Assembly (NCBI RefSeq): GCF_040932035.1
Contig: NZ_JBFRBB010000001.1
Coordinates: 124,001 to 188,000 of the forward strand
From: Hoeflea_A sp040932035
GTDB lineage: Bacteria > Pseudomonadota > Alphaproteobacteria > Rhizobiales > Rhizobiaceae
Reading direction: 5' to 3'
Length of the DNA stretch: 64,000 nt
This document shows positions 25,710 through 34,360 of this stretch, piece by piece. The stretch's first letter is position 1, and each line of letters starts with the position of its first letter. The notes beneath the pieces were generated by a model. That model did no database searches, was not told the origin of the DNA, and saw only the letters and a program-made list of their open reading frames with translations. A program made the position numbers and the translations under genes.

Positions 25710-27926
25710 ATGAACTACACCGATCGCACTGTGCATTGGCAGATCATGGAAGAGCCGGAGCAAGAGCCGGACCGCGACAGCGAACCGGTAACGGAAACGC
25801 TTGAGGGCTCGCTGCAGGAAGCGCTGCAGGATTCGATTCTTGAAGAAATAGAAGAAGAACTTCAGGAAGAGTTTGATCACTCGTTTGAGCAGATCGACGA
25901 GGCGGTAAAGCAGCTCAAGACGCAAAGCGACAACGAGCCGGCGGGCGAAGACCCTGGTACGGGCGATCGGGACGACTCGACCGCTGATGCGCAGGATACA
26001 GTCGAAGATGTGACTGCAAAGGCTGAACAACCGGCCCCTGGCGCCAAGCGTGACGTTGGCGGCGGCACCGGTAAAACCATCGAGGGCGACACCGGCCCGA
26101 TCAAAGCACGGGAAGAAAAGCCGGACTCCGGAGGCGGCTCCGGCGGCAAAGGTGCATCCGGCGGCGGCGGTGGCGGCGGCAATAATTTTGGCGGCAAGTT
26201 CCATGAACGCCTCGGCCCGATAGATTTTTCAAGCAGCCTCAAAGCCGGTCTGAAGGCGGTTCGTCACAATATGTCGATTGTGATGGTCTTCAGCAGTGCG
26301 ACGAACCTTCTGGTTCTCGCCATTCCGGTCTATCTGTTTCAGATATCCGACCGGGTGCTGACCAGCCGTTCGGTCGACACGCTGATCATGCTGACTGCCG
26401 TAATCGTCGGCGCGGTCATTCTTCAGGTGTTTTTCGACGCCATTCGGCGTTTCATGTTGATGCGCACCGCGGTTGAGGTCGCAGTCCAGCTCGGATCACC
26501 GACTTTGAGTGCGGCAGCCCGGGCGTCGCTGCATGGCAATGGTCGCGAATATCAGATTCTTGGCGATTTGCAGCAGCTTCGTTCCTTCCTCGTTTCAGGA
26601 ACGCTTCTTTCGTTTCTGGATGGTCCGTTCGCTCCGCTTTTCATCCTGGCGATCTTTCTCATCCATCCCGATCTGGGCATGATCGTTGTCGGAACCTCGA
26701 TAGCGCTTCTGATCGTCGCGCTTATCAATCAGCGCATCACGTCGGCGCCCTTTGCGGATGCAAATCAGCATATGAGCAAGGCCAATGTGCATCTGGATTC
26801 GATGGCGCGCAATTCGCAGATCATCAACGCCCTGGCGATGATTCCCGAAGCAGTGGACATCTGGGGAAAGGACACGGCCTCCTCGCTGCGTTCCCAGGTG
26901 CGTGCCCAGGACCGCAATATCGCGACGGCCACCTTTTCACGCGGAATCCGATTGCTCACCCAGGTGGGCATGCTCGGCTGGGGCGCCTATCTGGCGATCC
27001 AGGGAGAGATTACCGGCGGCATGGTGATTGCAGCTTCGATCATCGCAGGGCGTGCCCTTGCACCCATCGAAGGCGCCATTGAGGGCTGGAACCAGTTCCT
27101 GTTGTCGCGGGCCTCCTATGGGCGCATTGCCAGCCTGTTGAAAAAGTCGCCGCTCAATTTCGAACGGTTGAAACTGCCGCAGCCGGAAGGCCGGCTCGAC
27201 GTGGAGCGCCTGCTTTATGTACCGCAGGGCACCAAAAGGGTTGTGCTCAACGGAGTGCATTTCTCACTGATACCGGGAGACTCGTTAGCGATCATCGGCG
27301 ATTCAGGTGCCGGCAAGACCACGCTTGGCAAAATGCTGGTCGGATCGATCCTGCCGACCTCAGGCTGCGTGCGGCTTGATCTGATGGATCTTCGCAACTG
27401 GGATCAACGGCAGTTCGGTGAAAACATCGGCTATCTGCCGCAGGATGTTCAGCTGTTTCCCGGAACCATCAAGGATAATATCGGCCGCATGCGAAGCGAC
27501 GCGACGGATGCCCAGATTTTCGAGGCGGCCTCGCTGGCAGACGTTCACGAAATGATTGCATCCCTTCCGCAAGGCTATGAGACAATCGTTACGGCAGACG
27601 GTTCACCGCTATCGGGTGGCCAGAAGCAGCGTATTGCATTGGCGCGGGCCTTTTTCGGCAATCCGAAACTGGTAGTTCTCGACGAACCGAACTCGAATCT
27701 CGACGCGTTGGGCGACAAGGCTCTTTACAATGCACTCGCCCATGCAAAGAAACACGACATCACAATGGTGGTGATCACGCAGAAACCGGCTCTTTTGCAG
27801 TATGTGGACAAGATCCTTCTGCTGGCCAACGGAACGGTTTCAATGTTCGGCTATCGAAACGACGTGCTTCAGGCGCTTTCCGAAAGCCAGAATAGCGGTC
27901 GGCTCGGCAATTCGAGCGAACAGTGA
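25710..27926 (+). CDS. Type I secretion ABC exporter (PrtD-like) with N-terminal extension
   Basis: A 738-residue inner-membrane permease/ATPase fusion. Residues 1-110 are an acidic helical extension (LEGSLQEALQDSILEEIEEELQEEF), and 140-165 a Gly-rich hinge. Transmembrane segments start near residue 188 (about six, to ~470). The ATPase has Walker A GDSGAGKTT (~529), signature LSGGQKQR (~633) and Walker B LVVLDEP (~653). The H-loop reads VVITQKP, with Gln where His is usual. Ordinary PrtD-type exporters are about 580 residues, so the extension is extra. ATG at 25710 is chosen for the GGAGG eight bases upstream. It probably exports the two repeat proteins encoded before it, together with the adaptor behind it; the outer-membrane TolC partner must be elsewhere. 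Confidence 0.9.
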   Translation: MNYTDRTVHWQIMEEPEQEPDRDSEPVTETLEGSLQEALQDSILEEIEEELQEEFDHSFEQIDEAVKQLKTQSDNEPAGEDPGTGDRDDSTADAQDTVEDVTAKAEQPAPGAKRDVGGGTGKTIEGDTGPIKAREEKPDSGGGSGGKGASGGGGGGGNNFGGKFHERLGPIDFSSSLKAGLKAVRHNMSIVMVFSSATNLLVLAIPVYLFQISDRVLTSRSVDTLIMLTAVIVGAVILQVFFDAIRRFMLMRTAVEVAVQLGSPTLSAAARASLHGNGREYQILGDLQQLRSFLVSGTLLSFLDGPFAPLFILAIFLIHPDLGMIVVGTSIALLIVALINQRITSAPFADANQHMSKANVHLDSMARNSQIINALAMIPEAVDIWGKDTASSLRSQVRAQDRNIATATFSRGIRLLTQVGMLGWGAYLAIQGEITGGMVIAASIIAGRALAPIEGAIEGWNQFLLSRASYGRIASLLKKSPLNFERLKLPQPEGRLDVERLLYVPQGTKRVVLNGVHFSLIPGDSLAIIGDSGAGKTTLGKMLVGSILPTSGCVRLDLMDLRNWDQRQFGENIGYLPQDVQLFPGTIKDNIGRMRSDATDAQIFEAASLADVHEMIASLPQGYETIVTADGSPLSGGQKQRIALARAFFGNPKLVVLDEPNSNLDALGDKALYNALAHAKKHDITMVVITQKPALLQYVDKILLLANGTVSMFGYRNDVLQALSESQNSGRLGNSSEQ

Positions 27927-27935
27927 CGGGGACAG

Positions 27936-29279
27936 ATGATCATGACAAACAATACTGAAAGTGGTCACCTTGAATGGTATTCTGAAGTGCCGCGTTCGAT
28001 CGGAAAACACACGTTCGTCGGTCTGGCGATCATGATCCTCGCTCTTGGAGGATTTAGCGTGTGGGCATTTTCCGCGCCGCTCAAGGCGGCGGTCATTTCA
28101 CAAGGCAGTTTCGTGGCGACCGGTGAGAACAAGATCGTCCAGCACCTTGAAGGCGGCGTCATTCAGGAAATCCTGGTCACCGAGGGCGACAATGTTATCG
28201 AAGGCCAGCCCCTGCTGCGTCTCGACGAAACATCGGCGCTGGCCGATGAACGGCAGCTTTTCCTGCGTCGCGGCAGGCTTGAGGCGATCAATGCCCGCCT
28301 GCTTGCAAGTTACAACGGGCAGTCCAGGGTGGAATTTCCGGCCTATTTGCTCGAGCAGAGCGACAATGAGGATATAGCCGCTATTTTGGATAGCCAGAGG
28401 CTCAATTTTAAGGCTTCGCGGGGCAAGCTGGAGAGTGATCTCAAGCTGCTGGAGAGCAATATCGACTCATTGGAGTTCCGCGCCGAGGGCTACGACATGC
28501 AGCGCGCGGCAATGGTCCGGCAGCTGGAACTGCTGAACAGCGAGCGGATCGGCAAACAGAAGCTCTTGAAAGAGGGATACATCCGAAAAGTGGAGGTCAA
28601 CGCCATTGAACGCGCCATTGCCGATGCAGAAGGCCAGATCGGCCGTCTGGAGGCGCAAGTATCGGAATCCAACGCCCAGATTGCAAAATTCAAGCAGCAA
28701 ATGGCGCAGACAAAAGCCAGCCACCGGCAGGCAGCCGTTGATGAGTTGCAATCGATTGAGGCGGAGCTGGATTCGGTGCGCGAGCAATTCCGCAACGCTG
28801 AAAACGTGCTGCGGCGTGCGCTGATCAAGGCGCCGGTATCTGGAACGGTTGTCAAGATGCACTACCACACCTCAGGTGGCGTGATCGAAAGCGGCAAGAA
28901 GATTGCCGAAATTTTGCCGGCAAATGTGCCGTTGATTATCGAAATTCACGTTTCGCGCACCGACATCGACAGCGTGCAGGTCGGTCAGCCGGCCATGGTC
29001 AGGCTGAGCGCTCTCAACCAGCGCACCACGCCAGTTCTGGACGGCCGGGTTTATTATATTTCAGCCGACTCGCTTCCCGACAACACCGATGCCGCCAAGC
29101 GTGAGGTCTATGTCGCGCGGGTGAGCCTCAGCGCCAGCGAACTGAAGCGCGTTCCGGGATTTTCACCAACCCCCGGCATGCCCGCCGAGGTTATGGTCCA
29201 GACCGCAGAGAGAACGTTCTTCAGCTATCTCAGCAAACCCATCGTCGACAGCATGTCACGCGCATTCCGGGAGCAGTGA
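27936..29279 (+). CDS. Type I secretion periplasmic adaptor (HlyD family)
   Basis: A 447-residue membrane-fusion protein linking the ABC exporter to an outer-membrane channel. One N-terminal membrane helix (residues ~26-46, VGLAIMILALGGFSVWAF) is followed by GENKIVQHLEGGVIQEILVTEGDNV (lipoyl half). A long coiled-coil hairpin (~95-270) leads to the second lipoyl half IKAPVSGTVVKMHYHTSGGVIESGKKIAEILP and the beta-barrel domain. Length and motifs are those of PrtE/HlyD adaptors. It begins nine bases after the exporter gene, clearly the same operon. An ATG six bases later is an alternative start. Confidence 0.93.
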   Translation: MIMTNNTESGHLEWYSEVPRSIGKHTFVGLAIMILALGGFSVWAFSAPLKAAVISQGSFVATGENKIVQHLEGGVIQEILVTEGDNVIEGQPLLRLDETSALADERQLFLRRGRLEAINARLLASYNGQSRVEFPAYLLEQSDNEDIAAILDSQRLNFKASRGKLESDLKLLESNIDSLEFRAEGYDMQRAAMVRQLELLNSERIGKQKLLKEGYIRKVEVNAIERAIADAEGQIGRLEAQVSESNAQIAKFKQQMAQTKASHRQAAVDELQSIEAELDSVREQFRNAENVLRRALIKAPVSGTVVKMHYHTSGGVIESGKKIAEILPANVPLIIEIHVSRTDIDSVQVGQPAMVRLSALNQRTTPVLDGRVYYISADSLPDNTDAAKREVYVARVSLSASELKRVPGFSPTPGMPAEVMVQTAERTFFSYLSKPIVDSMSRAFREQ

Positions 29280-29301
29280 TTGCAGGTGAAATGGCACAGA
29301 C

Positions 29302-29667
29302 TTAGTGCAACCGCTTTTTGGCTGTCCAGAAAATCGCCAGCCAGACAGCGGTTCTGAGGGTCATTGCACCGGCTGTACGCAGTTCGTACTCTCCGCCCTG
29401 TAGGACATGCCAGCCGAAGGCGGCAAATACACCGGCTGTCGTAATCAGGATCAGGACGGATAGCCACAATGCCCAGGTCTTGCCGACTAAAAGCCCTGCT
29501 CCGCAGAGGATATAGAACACGCCGGCAACGAAATTGAACCACAGCACGAATTGCACGACATCGCCCATGGCGAGACGGGTGCCTTCGCTGCCAAAAAGTA
29601 CGGCGCCACCCGAAATGAGTGTTGCGGCCCCGAACAAGATCGCGATAACGGCTGCTGTCTTAAGCAT
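29302..29667 (-). CDS. Small membrane protein (121 aa), unknown function
   Basis: Four membrane helices in 121 residues: MLKTAAVIAILFGAATLISGGAVLF, VVQFVLWFNFVAGVFYILCGAGLLVG, WALWLSVLILITTAGVFAAFGWHVL and MTLRTAVWLAIFWT. The topology is reminiscent of DoxX-like proteins but I do not assign it. The ATG at 29667 is chosen for the AAGGGG upstream. It lies convergent to the secretion operon and divergent from the RND efflux genes, sharing with these a gap that contains an FNR-type site. Confidence 0.65.
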   Translation of the reverse strand: MLKTAAVIAILFGAATLISGGAVLFGSEGTRLAMGDVVQFVLWFNFVAGVFYILCGAGLLVGKTWALWLSVLILITTAGVFAAFGWHVLQGGEYELRTAGAMTLRTAVWLAIFWTAKKRLH

Positions 29668-29833
29668 CTGGTACCCCTTGCGTGACGCATCACAGAATTC
29701 GACGCGCATTCCGGCCACCCCGTCCAATAAACGCCCTGTGTACCGGGGCGCCACACGGCGCTGGATCGGACAAATTTTTGTTGCACAAATCCGTTTGTGG
29801 ATCGAAATTTACCGCCGATTATACAGCCTGCCA

Positions 29834-29847
29834 TTGATTTATATCAA
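29834..29847. promoter_or_regulatory. FNR/FixK-type binding site
   Basis: TTGAT-TTAT-ATCAA is a perfect match to the consensus TTGAT-N4-ATCAA used by FNR, FnrL and FixK oxygen-responsive regulators. TATAGA at 29868-29873 would place a start near 29880, putting the site at about -40, the position for activation of the rightward RND operon. The divergent membrane gene starts 167 bases away on the other side and could be the target instead. Confidence 0.65.
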
Positions 29848-29953
29848 AACATTCTAATATTCTAAATTATAGACTGCCGCGAAAATGTAGCTCATACTCG
29901 GCGGCAATAGACAATATAGCTGGTTAATGAGTTTCCGTTGGATGGAGTGATAG

Positions 29954-30979
29954 GTGCGTCAGACAGTTTCAGTTATGGCCAAGCTGCTTGCCCTTGCCGC
30001 CATTTGCCAGATGGCGATGACTGCTGCGAGTGCGCAGGGCAATGCCGAGACATACACGGTGGTTGAACAGGAAGTCGACGACTTCAAATCGGTATTTGCC
30101 CGGGTGCAGAGCAAGGATCGGGTCGAAGCGCGCGTGCGCACCGGTGGAACGGTTGCCGAGCTGAATGTGGACGAGGGTGCCGATGTCAAGAGCGGCGATA
30201 TTCTGGCGATTGTGGTCGACCCGAAGATCGCACTTCAGATCGAGGCCGTGGACGCGCGGATCGCGGCCTTTGAGTCACGTCTTGAAACGGCAAAAGCCGA
30301 TTATGAGCGGGCAAAACAGCTCGTCGAGCGCAACGTCATTTCACAGGCACGGCTTGATCAGCTGAAAACGGCGTTCGACAGCGCAAACAACGATCTGATA
30401 GCCGCGCGTGCGGATCGGTCCGTCATCGAGCGCCAGGCCGACGAGGGCAAGGTGTTGGCGCCGGCAGACGGCCGGGTGTTGAACGTTTCGGTCACCGAAG
30501 GCAGTGTCATACTGGTTGGCGAGAGCCTCGCAACCATCGCAGCGAACGATTATCTCCTTCGCCTCGAAGTGCCGGAACGCCACGCACGTTTCATGAAGAA
30601 GGGCGATCCGATACGCATCGGTGCGCGCGGGCTCGAAGGCGCTCAGGAGATCGTCGGCGAGGGGCGTATCGTTCAGGTCTATCCAGAATTGCAGGGCGGC
30701 CGTGTTGTTGCCGATGCTGAAGCGTCCGGCCTCGGCGACTATTTTGTCGGAGAGCGCGCGCAGATCTGGATTTCGGCCGGCAAGCGCGAGACGTTCGTGA
30801 TTCCTGCCGATTTTCTGTTCAAGCGATTTGGGCTGAACTATGTGAGACTGGCGCAGGCAGACGGGCAACCGCTTGATATCGTGGTGCAGCCCGGGTTGAC
30901 GCTTCCGCAAGGCGACGGGTCTGCACAGGTTGAAATCCTTTCCGGAATCAAAACCGGCGACGAGTTGATCCGGCCATGA
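29954..30979 (+). CDS. RND efflux periplasmic adaptor
   Basis: A 341-residue membrane-fusion protein of the AcrA/MexA type. The signal peptide (residues 1-27, ending ASAQG) has no lipobox. The halves VEARVRTGGTVAELNVDEGADVKSGDILAIV and GKVLAPADGRVLNVSVTEGSVILVGESLATIA form the split lipoyl domain around a helical hairpin. A beta-barrel and membrane-proximal domain follow. The start is GTG at 29954, with GGAG ten bases upstream. Its TGA overlaps the ATG of the pump gene (ATGA). Together they would expel a compound that cannot be identified from sequence. The FNR box upstream suggests oxygen-linked control. Confidence 0.9.
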   Translation: MRQTVSVMAKLLALAAICQMAMTAASAQGNAETYTVVEQEVDDFKSVFARVQSKDRVEARVRTGGTVAELNVDEGADVKSGDILAIVVDPKIALQIEAVDARIAAFESRLETAKADYERAKQLVERNVISQARLDQLKTAFDSANNDLIAARADRSVIERQADEGKVLAPADGRVLNVSVTEGSVILVGESLATIAANDYLLRLEVPERHARFMKKGDPIRIGARGLEGAQEIVGEGRIVQVYPELQGGRVVADAEASGLGDYFVGERAQIWISAGKRETFVIPADFLFKRFGLNYVRLAQADGQPLDIVVQPGLTLPQGDGSAQVEILSGIKTGDELIRP

Positions 30980-33900
30980 GCGAAAACGTAAAGCTGGGCA
31001 TATCCGGCTATCTCACCCGGGCCTTCATCGGTTCACCGCTGACGCCGCTCATCCTGCTGGCTGCCTTCGCGCTCGGTATCGTCGCGCTGTTCGCGCTGCC
31101 GCGTGAAGAAGAACCGCAGATATCGGTTCCGATGGTCGATATTTTCGTCAAGGCCGATGGCCTGAAGGCCGAGGACGCCGTGCGCCTTGTCACCGAGCCG
31201 CTGGAAACAATCGTCAAGGCAATCAACGGTGTCGAGCACGTCTATTCCAACACCGAGGATGACCGTGTTCTCGTCACCGCCCGCTTTTTTGTTGGCACCA
31301 ATGCGGACGATGCGATATTGCGCGTGCATGAGAAGGTGCGTGCCAACATGGACCGCATTCCGATCGGCGTGCCGGAACCGCTTATCGTCGGGCGCGGCAT
31401 CGACGATGTTGCGATCGTTACGCTGACCCTTGCGCCAAAGGGAAATGCCGCAGCCCGTTATGCGGACAATGCGCTGTATCACATGGCCTCGGACCTGCAG
31501 GTTGAAATGGCCAAGCTGAACGATATCGGCCTGTCCTACATCTCCGGCGGCCGGCCGGATCAGATACGCGTCGAACCGGATGCCGAGCGGCTTTCGCTTT
31601 ACGGAATCACACTGGCGCAGCTCGTCGGAAAGGTGCGTGAGGCAAACCGCTCGTTTCTTGCCGGACGGGTCCTCCAGAAAGACCAGAGCCTTGGCGTTGT
31701 GTCCGGGCAAACCCTGAGCGGTATTCCCGATATCGGTCTTCTACTGCTTTCCTCGCGCGACGGGCGGCCGGTTTATGTGCGGGATGTCGCGGATGTTGTG
31801 GTCGGTGCAAAACCGATGGGACAGCGCGGCTGGCATTTCCGTAAAATTGCCGATGGTGGATTGCAACGCGTTCCGGCCGTTACTATCGCTTTGGCAAAAC
31901 GCGCCGGCGCAAACGCCGTCGATATATCCGAGGCGATCGTCGAACGTCTTGATCAGTTGGAAGGCTCACTCATTCCGGACGACGTCGAGGTCGTCATCAC
32001 CCGCAATTACGGTGAATCCGCCAATGAAAAGGCCAACGAACTGCTGTTCCATTTGGCTCTGGCGACCGTGTCGATCGTGCTGCTGGTGGCGATCGCAATA
32101 GGCTGGCGTGAAGGCGCGGTGGTTCTGATCGTTATTCCGACGACGATCCTGCTCACACTCTTTGCCTCTTACCTGATGGGCTACACCATAAACCGGGTCA
32201 GCCTGTTCGCGCTTATCTTCTCAATAGGTATCCTCGTCGATGATGCCATTGTCGTTATCGAAAACATCGCACGACACTGGGCGATGAAGGACGGACGCAG
32301 CCGGGTGCAGGCTGCGATCGAGGGCGTTGCGGAAGTCGGCAATCCGACGATTGTTGCCACGCTGACCGTGGTTGCCGCGCTCTTGCCGATGCTGTTCGTT
32401 TCCGGATTGATGGGCCCCTACATGGCGCCCATTCCAGCCAACGCCTCGGCTGCAATGATCCTGTCGTTTTTCGTCGCAGTGATCATTACGCCCTGGCTGA
32501 TGATGCGTTTCAGCAAGGCCGAAGGTCATGGCGGCGGAGGCCATGAACACGATGCTGCGGGAGGCAGCATTCTGGGTCGCGCCTATACGGGGCTTGCAAG
32601 GCCCGTCGTGAAGTTCCGCACAAGCGCGTGGATATTTCTCATTCTTGTCGGTGTGGCAACACTGGCTTCGCTGACCCTGTTTGCAACCAATTCCGTAACG
32701 GTCAAATTGCTGCCCTTCGACAACAAGCCGGAGATACAGGTGGTTGTCGATCTGCCGCGCGGAAGTTCGCTCGAGACGACCGATCGTGTTTTGCTGCAGG
32801 CGGCAAACCGCCTGTCCGAACTTGAAGAACTGTCAACGATCCAGGCCTATGCCGGTACTGCCGCGCCGTTCAACTTCAATGGTCTTGTGCGCCATTATTA
32901 TCTTCGCAGCGAACCCCAGCAGGGGGACCTTCAGGTCAATCTGACACCAAAGGGCGAGCGCAGCCGTACAAGCCACGACATTGCTCTCGACATTCGCCAG
33001 CGGTTGCAGGGCATCGATGCGCCGGAAGGAACGTCGATAAAGGTCGTCGAGGTGCCGCCCGGGCCGCCCGTGATAGCCACTCTGCTGGCCGAAATCTACG
33101 GTCCCGATGCGCAGACCCGCCGCGCCGTTGCCCGAAAGATACGCGGCATATTTCAGGATGTGGATTTCATCGTCGATGTTGATGACAGTTTCCGTAACCG
33201 GGCACCGCGCCTGCGCTTTGTGATCGATCAGGACAATCTCGAATTTCACAAGGTCGAGGAAAGCGACGTTTACAATACCATCCAGGCTTATCTGGGTGGT
33301 GCCGCCGTTGGCTACTCCCACCGCGGCGGTGGCCGGCATCCTGTCGAGATCGCCGTGCGGCTTCCGAAAGATGAGCTGTCGCTGGGCCAGCGCATGCTGT
33401 CGACACCGGTTCCGGCCAACGCCCTTCCGGGAGAGCGAAGCATTGTTGAACTGGGCGATGTCGTCAGCGTGAAATCGGAAGACGCCTCGTACCCGATTTT
33501 CCGCCACAATGGACGCAACGCCGAAATGGTCATGGCCGAACTTGCCGGCACCTACGAAGCGCCGCTTTACGGCATGATTGCAGTCGCCGATGCGGTTGAA
33601 ACAGCCGACTGGGGCGACCTGACCAGACCGCATATCAGCCTGTACGGTCAGCCGGAAGATGAATCGGAGCCGGTCCTTCTTTGGGATGGTGAATGGGAAG
33701 TCACCTATGTGACATTCCGCGACATGGGTGCGGCCTTCGCTGTGGCACTGCTCGGCATATACATTCTGGTTGTCGCGCAATTCGGCTCGTTCAAGCTGCC
33801 CCTGCTGGTGCTGACGCCGATCCCGCTCACGCTGATCGGCATTGTCATCGGTCACTGGCTGTTCGGCGCGCCGTTCTCGGCGACGTCGATGATCGGTTTC

Positions 33901-34200
33901 ATTGCTCTTGCCGGCATCATTGTCCGAAATTCGATCCTGCTGGTCGATTTCATCGAACATCGGCGCGCGGATGGCGCCCCGCTCCGGCAGGTGCTTCTAG
34001 AAGCCGGGGCAATCCGCTTCAAGCCCATCCTGCTGACGGCACTTGCGGCTATGATCGGTGCGGCTGTCATCCTGTTCGACCCGATCTTTCAGGGACTGGC
34101 GATTTCCCTTCTCTTTGGCCTTGCTTCTTCGACCCTTCTGACGGTGTTGGTCATACCGGCGATCTATATCGTGCTGCGCGACGACAAGCGGACCATTTGA
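30976..34200 (+). CDS. RND efflux pump inner-membrane subunit
   Basis: A 1074-residue resistance-nodulation-division transporter of normal length with 12 membrane helices and two large periplasmic loops. Typical stretches are the N-terminal LPREEEPQISVPMVDIFVKADG, the helix-4 proton-relay segment GILVDDAIVVIENIARHW (two adjacent Asp), and the C-terminal FIALAGIIVRNSILLVDFIEHRR. The adaptor gene overlaps it by 4 bases. The pump is of the hydrophobe/amphiphile type rather than a heavy-metal pump, judging from the DD pair. No outer-membrane factor is encoded nearby. Confidence 0.93.
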   Translation: MSENVKLGISGYLTRAFIGSPLTPLILLAAFALGIVALFALPREEEPQISVPMVDIFVKADGLKAEDAVRLVTEPLETIVKAINGVEHVYSNTEDDRVLVTARFFVGTNADDAILRVHEKVRANMDRIPIGVPEPLIVGRGIDDVAIVTLTLAPKGNAAARYADNALYHMASDLQVEMAKLNDIGLSYISGGRPDQIRVEPDAERLSLYGITLAQLVGKVREANRSFLAGRVLQKDQSLGVVSGQTLSGIPDIGLLLLSSRDGRPVYVRDVADVVVGAKPMGQRGWHFRKIADGGLQRVPAVTIALAKRAGANAVDISEAIVERLDQLEGSLIPDDVEVVITRNYGESANEKANELLFHLALATVSIVLLVAIAIGWREGAVVLIVIPTTILLTLFASYLMGYTINRVSLFALIFSIGILVDDAIVVIENIARHWAMKDGRSRVQAAIEGVAEVGNPTIVATLTVVAALLPMLFVSGLMGPYMAPIPANASAAMILSFFVAVIITPWLMMRFSKAEGHGGGGHEHDAAGGSILGRAYTGLARPVVKFRTSAWIFLILVGVATLASLTLFATNSVTVKLLPFDNKPEIQVVVDLPRGSSLETTDRVLLQAANRLSELEELSTIQAYAGTAAPFNFNGLVRHYYLRSEPQQGDLQVNLTPKGERSRTSHDIALDIRQRLQGIDAPEGTSIKVVEVPPGPPVIATLLAEIYGPDAQTRRAVARKIRGIFQDVDFIVDVDDSFRNRAPRLRFVIDQDNLEFHKVEESDVYNTIQAYLGGAAVGYSHRGGGRHPVEIAVRLPKDELSLGQRMLSTPVPANALPGERSIVELGDVVSVKSEDASYPIFRHNGRNAEMVMAELAGTYEAPLYGMIAVADAVETADWGDLTRPHISLYGQPEDESEPVLLWDGEWEVTYVTFRDMGAAFAVALLGIYILVVAQFGSFKLPLLVLTPIPLTLIGIVIGHWLFGAPFSATSMIGFIALAGIIVRNSILLVDFIEHRRADGAPLRQVLLEAGAIRFKPILLTALAAMIGAAVILFDPIFQGLAISLLFGLASSTLLTVLVIPAIYIVLRDDKRTI

Positions 34201-34360
34201 TGTCAGGAGCATGGACCGGCGGGCACTGAAGCCGGCCCGTCAGGTTCTTGCCGGATCTTATTTGGCACAAAAGAACTTCGTCAACGCAACGGCTGGCCTG
34301 AATGGGTAGTCTGCAGTAGGTTTTGCCCCGGGGTGACCAAGCCGATTCGGGTTAGGCAAG

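Noticed and set aside
32833..33960. 375-codon frame opposite the RND pump gene
   Set aside because: Antisense shadow of a clearly conserved gene.
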